DNA of 11,370 nucleotides from Kiritimatiellales bacterium (GTDB lineage Bacteria > Verrucomicrobiota > Kiritimatiellia > Kiritimatiellales > Pontiellaceae), in the NCBI GenBank assembly GCA_030625905.1, contig DAOUQA010000060.1, positions 1 through 11,370 of the forward strand. The letters are read 5' to 3'. Each line of letters begins with the position of its first letter. Within the stretch, counting starts at the first letter, position 1. Positions 6,674-11,370 of this stretch are shown here, piece by piece. The position numbers and the translations under genes are program-made. The notes under the pieces are model-generated. The model worked only from the letters and a program-made list of their open reading frames with translations. It was not told the origin of the DNA and did no database searches.

Positions 6674-7947
6674 AGACACAGAATACCGATATCGAAACCG
6701 TCCTGCTGGTCGGGGTGCTGGTTCGCGGCGAGGAGGAGTGGCGCGTCAAGGATACCATGGACGAACTCGCGCAGTTGGTGGAAAGCGCGGGGGCAACCGT
6801 GGCCGGTCGCTTTCTTTGCCGCCAGCAAAAGATTAAGGCCGGGCACTACATTGGCACCGGCAAGGCCGAGGAGATTGCCGACTGGATCAAGGAAACCCCG
6901 GTTTCGATGGTGGTGTTCGACGATGATCTGACACCCGCCCAGGGCCGCAACCTTGAGAATGTATTGGAGGTGCGCGTGCTGGATCGCACCCAGCTCATTC
7001 TCGATATCTTTGCGCAGCGCGCCCAGACCAAGGAAGGGTGTCTTCAAGTCGAGCTGGCGCAGCATCAATACCTGCTTCCGCGCCTGCGTCGCATGTGGAC
7101 GCACTTGGAGCGCCAGAAGGGCGGTATCGGCCTGCGCGGTCCCGGCGAAACCCAGCTCGAAATGGACCGTCGCCGCATCGAGGAGCTGATCCGCACCATC
7201 AAACGCGACCTCGAACTGGTACGCACCCGCCGCGCGGAGCAGCGCCGCGGCCGCAAACGCCATGGCTGGGCGCTGGTGTCGATCGTCGGCTACACGAATG
7301 CGGGGAAGTCTACCTTGCTCAATCGCCTTTCCGGTGCGGAGATCCTTGTCGAAGACCAGCTTTTCGCGACGCTTGACCCGACGACGCGGCAGGTGGATCT
7401 GCCCAACCACGAGCCGGCTTTGATGACCGATACGGTGGGCTTTATCCAGAAGCTGCCGCACCATTTGGTCGATTCGTTCAAGGCCACGCTCGAAGAAGTG
7501 GTGGAGGCCGACCTGATCGTGCATGTGGTCGATGCCTCCCATCCGCAGGTTGATACGCAAATCGATGCGGTGCATACCGTGCTCGACGAGATCAGTGCGC
7601 TTGAAAAGCCGATGCTTTATGTCTTCAACAAGATCGACAACGAAAAGGGGCGCAATACCGCAAAGCGGCTGGCGCGGTTGCACCCGAGGTCGGTGGCGGT
7701 TTCCGCATTGACAGGAGAGGGGATCGACCTGCTCTATGACGAGCTGGCCGACTGCCTGAAGGGGCGCAAGGTCGAGTTGCGGCTTTCCGTTCCGCTCAGC
7801 GAAGGCAAGTTGCTCGCCACCCTGCAAAAGTCGGCCTCGATCCTGGAGCAGGAATACGAAGGCTCCAACGCCGATCTGCTTGTCCGCGTCTCCCCGCAAA
7901 TCGCCGCCCAGTGCAAGGCGTTTGTGGTAGGGGAAACCGGCACGTAG
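6661..7947 (+). CDS. hflX: Ribosome-associated GTPase HflX
   Basis: HflX is a cytosolic TRAFAC-class GTPase that binds the 50S subunit and splits stalled ribosomes, for example after heat stress. The 428-residue protein has the N-terminal HflX domain with VLDRTQLILDIFAQRA (106-121) and GGIGLRGPGETQLE (154-167). A basic helical linker (about 168-202) follows. The G domain has G1 GYTNAGKS at 210-217, switch I around FATLDPTTR (235-243), G3 DTVGF at 257-261, G4 NKID at 323-326 and G5 SAL at 348-350. A short C-terminal domain ends the protein. ATG 6661 has only a weak GAAG upstream and lies 12 bases after the IVS-like element, whose insertion may have replaced the native leader. Presence beside miaA recalls the miaA-hfq-hflX cluster of proteobacteria, but no hfq is seen here. 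Confidence 0.97.
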   Translation: MELLETQNTDIETVLLVGVLVRGEEEWRVKDTMDELAQLVESAGATVAGRFLCRQQKIKAGHYIGTGKAEEIADWIKETPVSMVVFDDDLTPAQGRNLENVLEVRVLDRTQLILDIFAQRAQTKEGCLQVELAQHQYLLPRLRRMWTHLERQKGGIGLRGPGETQLEMDRRRIEELIRTIKRDLELVRTRRAEQRRGRKRHGWALVSIVGYTNAGKSTLLNRLSGAEILVEDQLFATLDPTTRQVDLPNHEPALMTDTVGFIQKLPHHLVDSFKATLEEVVEADLIVHVVDASHPQVDTQIDAVHTVLDEISALEKPMLYVFNKIDNEKGRNTAKRLARLHPRSVAVSALTGEGIDLLYDELADCLKGRKVELRLSVPLSEGKLLATLQKSASILEQEYEGSNADLLVRVSPQIAAQCKAFVVGETGT

Positions 7948-7956
7948 TGTCGCCCG

Positions 7957-7980
7957 GTAGCGCCGCCACTATGTGGTGGC
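7957..7980 (+). repeat. GTAG-led short hairpin after hflX
   Basis: GTAG (7957-7960) is followed by an 8-bp stem with arms at 7962-7969 and 7973-7980, one G.U wobble and a TAT loop. Only three Ts follow, so it is at best a weak terminator for hflX. It begins with the same GTAG as the hairpin modules at 353 and 8662, suggesting a shared repeat family. Confidence 0.5.
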
Positions 7981-7999
7981 TTTCGGGGGAAGGGGGTTC

Positions 8000-8175
8000 A
8001 TGGACAGGGTTGACGTTTTAAAGGCGGTGCTGGCAGAGATGGAGAGGGAGCTGCGGCGGGGGCGACGCATGGGGAGGCGCGGGCGGAGACAAAGTGGGAT
8101 ACGTGCGGGCTCGGAGGGGAAAATCCTGCGGGGTCAATAGCGTTTTCCTGGGGCTGGAAGGGAGCGTAAAAGGGC
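8000..8175 (+). pseudogene. Frameshifted remnant of a GreA/GreB-like N-terminal domain
   Basis: From ATG 8000 one frame reads MDRVDVLKAVLAEMEREL, like the start of the coiled coil in GreA/GreB-type elongation-factor relatives. That frame then turns Arg-rich and stops at 8138-8140 (46 codons). In the +2 frame from 8065 the sequence reads ATHGEARAETKWDTCGL, which matches the family's characteristic AT-EE-KAE-KYDTRGL segment. The two pieces are in the right order, with a small deletion and frameshift between them. The match fades after 8112, and no C-terminal FKBP-like domain is present. This is therefore a decayed gene, probably of the coiled-coil GreAB-like group. The open short frame could in principle still be translated as a 46-residue peptide, but I see no reason to think it functions. 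Confidence 0.55.
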
Positions 8176-8187
8176 GGAAAACTATGC

Positions 8188-8216
8188 TTTACATGGAGTG
8201 GGGTGGTGGATATAGT
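8188..8216 (+). promoter_or_regulatory. Sigma70-type promoter for rpsO
   Basis: TTTACA (8188-8193) and TATAGT (8211-8216) are separated by exactly 17 bases, each one base from consensus. The start would be near 8223, giving a leader of about 40 bases that contains the rpsO ribosome-binding site. It is the best promoter-like sequence in the window and sits directly upstream of a highly expressed ribosomal protein gene. Confidence 0.7.
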
Positions 8217-8263
8217 TCCGCGCTTACTTAAGGAACAGAAGCAATAAAACAAGGAGTCCACAC

Positions 8264-8527
8264 GTGGATCAGGCAGTAAAAGCGGAAGTTAAAAACGAAT
8301 ATAAGCTCCATGAGCAGGATACTGGATCCGCCGAGGTTCAGGTTGCACTGCTTTCTTCGCGCATCAAGGAGCTGACCGAACATCTTAAGATGCACAAGAA
8401 AGACCACAGTTCGCGTCGCGGCCTCATCATGATGGTCAACAAGCGCCGCAAGCTACTGAGCTATGTACAGAAGAAAGACGATGGACGCTACAAAGAGCTG
8501 ATTGGAAAGCTCGGCTTGCGTAAATAA
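8264..8527 (+). CDS. rpsO: 30S ribosomal protein S15
   Basis: S15 binds the central domain of 16S rRNA early in 30S assembly. The 87-residue protein shows the family pattern: TGSAEVQVALLSSRIKELTEH (about 20-40), then HKKDHSSRRGLIMMVNKRRKLLSY (about 44-67) and a final YKELIGKLGLRK. The start is GTG at 8264, with an ideal AAGGAG at 8251-8256. The family in other bacteria often autoregulates through its own leader. Here the leader is only about 40 bases, and I see no clear pseudoknot. It is followed by a terminator-like hairpin and then pnp, the usual rpsO-pnp arrangement. Confidence 0.98.
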   Translation: MDQAVKAEVKNEYKLHEQDTGSAEVQVALLSSRIKELTEHLKMHKKDHSSRRGLIMMVNKRRKLLSYVQKKDDGRYKELIGKLGLRK

Positions 8528-8562
8528 CCGTCTTTTGGATGCATAAAATCCTTATTCGTCCA

Positions 8563-8588
8563 CAAGCCCTTTATTTCTAAAGGGCTTG
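8563..8588 (+). terminator. Terminator-like hairpin after rpsO
   Basis: A perfect 11-bp stem (8563-8573 with 8578-8588) with a TTTC loop lies 36 bases after the rpsO stop. The following bases are only moderately T-rich (a TCGTTTCT stretch). It may be a leaky terminator, or an end that protects the rpsO mRNA while allowing read-through to pnp. Confidence 0.55.
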
Positions 8589-8605
8589 CGTCGTTTCTAA
8601 AAAGA

Positions 8606-8623
8606 GCCGCCCGGATGGGCGGC
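8606..8623 (+). repeat. Short GC hairpin in the rpsO-pnp gap
   Basis: A perfect 7-bp stem GCCGCCC/GGGCGGC encloses a GGAT loop. No T-run follows. With its neighbours it makes the rpsO-pnp spacer rich in structured RNA, which in other bacteria is where RNase III controls pnp mRNA. That role is only an analogy here. Confidence 0.5.
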
Positions 8624-8661
8624 GGAAGAATGGAAGGATGGATTAGGGGAAGATTGGGAAA

Positions 8662-8709
8662 GTAGCGCAACCGTCTCGGTTGCCTGTGCAAGCGAGACGC
8701 TTGCACCAC
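8662..8709. repeat. GTAG-led twin hairpin with complementary loops
   Basis: After GTAG (8662-8665) come two perfect hairpins: 8667-8673/8677-8683 (7 bp, TCT loop) and 8686-8694/8698-8706 (9 bp, AGA loop). The loop regions are complementary (CGTCTCG at 8672-8678 against CGAGACG at 8693-8699). The whole can therefore also fold as one imperfect 17-bp hairpin, or form a kissing pair. This resembles REP/MITE-like intergenic units. No function for pnp is evident. Confidence 0.7.
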
Positions 8710-8795
8710 ATCCTCAACACCCCATCCACTCCTCCAATTAATCAGCCGCCCGCGAGGGGGGCCAAAACAAAAAGGAAAGGTGCGCTCTTCGGAAA

Positions 8796-10919
8796 ATGGA
8801 CAAGGGCGCAATGTTAATTATGAAGGGTACAACTAAAGTTGAATTCGAAGTCGGCGGTAAGCCGATGGTTTTCGAGACCGGCCTACTGGCAAAACAGGCG
8901 GCGGGCTCGGTTACATGCAGCGTGGGCGAGAACGTAGTGTTCTCCGCCGTTACCGCCGCAAAAGAACCGCGCGAGGGATGCGATTTCTTCCCCTTGCAGG
9001 TGGAGTACAAGGAAAAGTTTTATGCGGCCGGGCGTTTCCCGGGTGGCTTCTTCAAGCGCGAAGCGCGTCCTTCCGAGAAGGAAGTCCTCACGATGCGCGT
9101 CACCGACCGTCCGATCCGCACGCTCTTTCCCGATGGCTTCCATCGCGAGGTGCAGATCAACAATATGCTCGTGAGCTGCGACGGCACGCTGGACACGGAT
9201 GTCCTGAGCGTCAATGCCGCCTCGGCCGCGCTTACGCTGACCGACCTGCCGTTCGACGGCCCGATCGGCGCCGTGCGCATTGCCCGCAACGACGGCGAGT
9301 GGGTCATCAATCCGAACCACGAGCAGCTCGAAGCCAGCGATCTCGACCTGACCTACTGCGGTGCGCGCGACAAGGTGATGATGATCGAGGGCAGCGCCTC
9401 GGAGATTCCCGAGGCCGACTTTATCGAAGCGATGAAGACCGCGCATGCGGAAGTCGTCAAGATTATCGACGGGCAGCTTGAACTGCGAAAGGCCGTTGGC
9501 CTGCCGGAAAAAACCTTTGAGGCTCCGGCGAAAGATACGACCTACCTCGACAAGGCTCGCGAACTCGTCGGCGAAAAGTTCAAGGAACTGATGAAGATCG
9601 GCGCCAAGCTCGAACGTCAAGACGCGGTAACCGCACTGAAGGCAGAGCTCAAGCCGCAGATGGAGGAGCTGTTCGAGGAGATGACAGAGGATCAATTCTT
9701 CCACGTCTTCCACGATCTGGAAGTCGAGACCGTCCGCAAAAACGTTACCGAAGGCGGAACCCGCATCGGTGGACGCGGCATGCTGGAGCTTCGCCCCCTC
9801 GACGTGCAGGTGGGCGTGCTACCCCGCACGCACGGTTCGGCCATCTTTGGCCGCGGCGAAACGCAGACGCTCTGCACCGTTACGCTCGGCACCAAGAAGG
9901 AGTCCCAGCGCTTCGACGCCGTGACCGGCGGCAAGGATGAAAAGAGCTTTATCCTGCACTACAACTTCCCGCCCTACTCCGTGGGCGAGGTTGGCCGCCT
10001 AGGTATGACCAGCCGCCGCGAAATCGGCCACGGCAACCTGGCCGAGCGTTCCCTCGTTCCGGTGCTTCCCGATGAGTTCCCGTACACCATCCGTGTGGTT
10101 TCCGAGGTGATGGGTTCCAATGGATCCTCCTCCATGGCTTCCGCCTGCGGCGGCTGCATGGCGCTGATGGATGCCGGCATCCAGCTCAAGGCACCGGTCG
10201 CCGGTATCTCCGTGGGTCTCTTTACCGACGAGAAGGCTGATGATGTTCAGGTGATCGATATCCTCGGGGTGGAAGACCACTGTGGCGATATGGACTTCAA
10301 GGTGGTGGGAACCCGCAAGGGCATCACTGGATTCCAAGTCGACCTCAAAGTACACGGTCTGAACTGGGATCAAGTGACCGAAGCATTCGAAATTGCGCGC
10401 AAGGGCCGCAACGATATCCTCGACCACATGGAAGGCGTACTCCCGGCACCGCGTGCCGAGCTGGCGGCTTCCGCACCGCGCATTACGACCATCAAGATTG
10501 ATCCTGAAAAGATCGGTGCGTTGATTGGACCGGGCGGAAAGAATATCCGCGCGATCACCGATGGAACCGGCGCCCAGATCGACATCGAAGAAGACGGTAC
10601 CGTCAACATCTTCGCGGTCGATGCCGAGGCGATGGATGCCGCGGTTAGCGGTGTGAATGCCTGTACGGCCGAGATCGAGATCGGCAAGACCTACGAAGGA
10701 AAGGTCATCACCGTCAAGGACTTCGGAGCCTTTGTGGAATGCATGCCAGGCAAGGAAGGCCTTGTGCACATTTCCGAGATGGCCAACGAGCGCATCGATA
10801 GCGTCGACTCCATCTGCAAGCCGGGTGATGCGATGCGCGTGAAGTGCATTGACATCGACAACCAGGGCCGCGTTCGCCTCAGCCGCAAGGCTGCGCTGAA
10901 CGACGAAGCCGCTGAATAA
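8796..10919 (+). CDS. pnp: Polyribonucleotide nucleotidyltransferase (PNPase)
   Basis: PNPase degrades RNA 3'-to-5' by phosphorolysis and is the exonuclease of many RNA degradosomes. From ATG 8796 it has 707 residues. The first RNase PH-like domain contains FYAAGRFPGGFFKREARPSE (about 71-90) and an all-alpha linker follows it. The second RNase PH domain has EDHCGDMDFK at 493-502, with D494, D500 and K502 matching the metal and phosphate residues of E. coli. The KH domain has GPGG at 578-581 and the S1 domain starts near 630 (GKVITVKDFGAFVE). The C-terminus ends soon after S1. The start is uncertain. ATG 8820 gives the usual MKG-type beginning and ATG 8811 has AAGGG four bases ahead, while the AAGGAAAGG run at 8772-8780 is rather far from any of the three ATGs. 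Confidence 0.97.
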   Translation: MDKGAMLIMKGTTKVEFEVGGKPMVFETGLLAKQAAGSVTCSVGENVVFSAVTAAKEPREGCDFFPLQVEYKEKFYAAGRFPGGFFKREARPSEKEVLTMRVTDRPIRTLFPDGFHREVQINNMLVSCDGTLDTDVLSVNAASAALTLTDLPFDGPIGAVRIARNDGEWVINPNHEQLEASDLDLTYCGARDKVMMIEGSASEIPEADFIEAMKTAHAEVVKIIDGQLELRKAVGLPEKTFEAPAKDTTYLDKARELVGEKFKELMKIGAKLERQDAVTALKAELKPQMEELFEEMTEDQFFHVFHDLEVETVRKNVTEGGTRIGGRGMLELRPLDVQVGVLPRTHGSAIFGRGETQTLCTVTLGTKKESQRFDAVTGGKDEKSFILHYNFPPYSVGEVGRLGMTSRREIGHGNLAERSLVPVLPDEFPYTIRVVSEVMGSNGSSSMASACGGCMALMDAGIQLKAPVAGISVGLFTDEKADDVQVIDILGVEDHCGDMDFKVVGTRKGITGFQVDLKVHGLNWDQVTEAFEIARKGRNDILDHMEGVLPAPRAELAASAPRITTIKIDPEKIGALIGPGGKNIRAITDGTGAQIDIEEDGTVNIFAVDAEAMDAAVSGVNACTAEIEIGKTYEGKVITVKDFGAFVECMPGKEGLVHISEMANERIDSVDSICKPGDAMRVKCIDIDNQGRVRLSRKAALNDEAAE

Positions 10920-10920
10920 C

Positions 10921-10939
10921 ATTTCCAAATCCTGGAAAT
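10921..10939 (+). other. Small hairpin directly after pnp stop
   Basis: A perfect 7-bp AT-rich stem (10921-10927 with 10933-10939) has a 5-base loop and lies just before the main terminator. It may assist in blocking 3' exonucleases, which would matter for the mRNA of an exonuclease. Confidence 0.4.
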
Positions 10940-10942
10940 AGA

Positions 10943-10972
10943 AAAAGGCGTTCCGCGAGGAGCGCCTTTTTT
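10943..10972 (+). terminator. Intrinsic terminator of pnp, probably bidirectional
   Basis: A 12-bp stem (10943-10954 with 10959-10970, one G.U wobble) has a GCGA tetraloop and runs into a six-T tract (10967-10972). On the opposite strand a run of five As (10942-10946) gives a U-run as well, so it could also stop minus-strand transcripts from the decayed region to the right. Confidence 0.9.
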
Positions 10973-10981
10973 ACGTTGAGC

Positions 10982-11101
10982 CTACTGCTGTGCCAGCCAA
11001 GCTTCGGCATCTTCACGGGGTTCGAAGAGCTGTACCGTAAAGTTGGAAGGCCTTGCAATGCTTCCCACAAGCAAGCTCGTTGACCCTGAAGAAATCAGAA
11101 A
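10982..11101 (-). pseudogene. Possible C-terminal fragment of a STAS/SpoIIAA-like protein
   Basis: On the minus strand the last residues before the stop at 10984-10982 read VQLFEPREDAEAWLAQQ. This resembles the common ending of small SpoIIAA/STAS-like proteins (a F-x-REEA-AWL type helix). No matching N-terminal domain lies upstream in this frame. The scrap ends right beside the bidirectional terminator, as the end of a real gene would. The resemblance is short, so chance is quite possible. Confidence 0.25.
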
Positions 11102-11108
11102 TTTGTTG

Positions 11109-11210
11109 GATGGGTTTATACGTTCCGTAGAAAACCAAGCGGTCAAAGCAACCGATGGTTCCATGGATGTTTTGCTCAAATCGTTGAGTCAAAAGGTCTG
11201 GAGTTTTCAT
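11109..11210 (-). pseudogene. N-terminal fragment of a CFDR-motif family protein
   Basis: Reading leftward from an ATG at 11210-11208, the first 34 residues include IHGTIGCFDRLVFYGT. This resembles the start of a widespread family of uncharacterised, possibly transposon-associated proteins that begin with a basic F-x-KIHG-LSCFDR-GT pattern and run for several hundred residues. After about 34 residues the similarity is lost and the frame ends at 11013. The gene is thus broken, and the possible STAS-like ending follows in another frame. Family recognition is from memory and needs a search. Confidence 0.35.
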
Positions 11211-11333
11211 GCCTCTACTTATACCGTTCAAATTTCCTCAGAGAAAGAGGGTTCCGGCTCTGTCGGGTTGGGACTTGGCAGGAGGTGCTTTGAAGGGGAT
11301 ACGGCAGTGTTTTTGAGGTGTGCTGAAACAAAT

Positions 11334-11366
11334 AAACCCCTGCAAACAAATCGTTTACAGGGGTTT
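11334..11366. terminator. 14-bp hairpin at the right edge
   Basis: Arms 11334-11347 and 11353-11366 pair over 14 bp with one G.U wobble around an AAATC loop. On the minus strand the stem is followed by the moderately T-rich ATTTGTTT, so it may terminate a leftward gene lying beyond the window. On the + strand the window ends four bases after the stem, so a T-run there cannot be judged. Confidence 0.5.
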
Positions 11367-11370
11367 GGTA

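Noticed and set aside
6670..7899. Minus-strand open frame (409 codons) opposite hflX
   Set aside because: It mirrors the hflX codon pattern, has no family resemblance, and hflX carries all its GTPase motifs.
9999..10928. Minus-strand open frame (309 codons) opposite pnp
   Set aside because: Antisense shadow of pnp, whose KH and S1 domains are intact in this region.
11058..11370. + strand frame open from ATG 11058 to the window end (104 codons)
   Set aside because: It has no recognisable motif or ribosome-binding site and runs through the terminal 14-bp hairpin. The opposite strand shows better family-like motifs. It cannot be fully excluded because the frame is cut by the window edge.

Overview
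The window looks like part of a chromosome from a PVC-superphylum bacterium, most likely a Kiritimatiellota (Pontiella-like) organism. This is an inference from three things: the gene order ileS / histone-like / dksA-like / lspA, the lysine-alanine-rich tails on two neighbouring proteins, and the style of the proteins. No rRNA or taxonomic marker was searched. All intact genes lie on the + strand. They are housekeeping genes with GC-rich codon use and fairly standard Shine-Dalgarno sites.

Layout. Positions 1-442 hold no convincing gene but contain several hairpins, including a nested 20-bp inverted repeat followed by seven Ts just before ileS. From 443 to 7947 runs a dense translation and RNA-biology cluster. 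It holds ileS (isoleucyl-tRNA synthetase, long form), a histone-H1-like Lys/Ala/Pro-repeat protein, a DksA/TraR-like regulator with its own promoter, lspA (signal peptidase II), miaA (tRNA prenyltransferase), a truncated four-helix-bundle (S23/IVS-type) gene bracketed by inverted repeats, and hflX (ribosome-associated GTPase). Positions 7948-8263 hold a hairpin, the frameshifted remains of a GreA/GreB-like gene, and a good sigma70-type promoter for rpsO. rpsO (S15) and pnp (PNPase) form the classic ribosome/RNA-turnover pair. They are separated by a terminator-like hairpin and a twin-hairpin repeat. After pnp comes a strong, probably bidirectional terminator. The last 400 bases are decayed sequence with two possible minus-strand gene scraps and a terminal hairpin.

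How it fits together: most genes act on translation or RNA (tRNA charging, tRNA modification, ribosome rescue or splitting, ribosomal protein, RNA decay), with a transcription regulator and a lipoprotein-processing enzyme between them. The interesting material is in the gaps: short hairpin modules that often begin GTAG, an IVS-like mobile remnant, an elongation-factor relic, and a possible evolutionary link between the histone-like protein and the DksA-like protein beside it. I see no complete undescribed system such as a defence island, CRISPR array or biosynthetic cluster.
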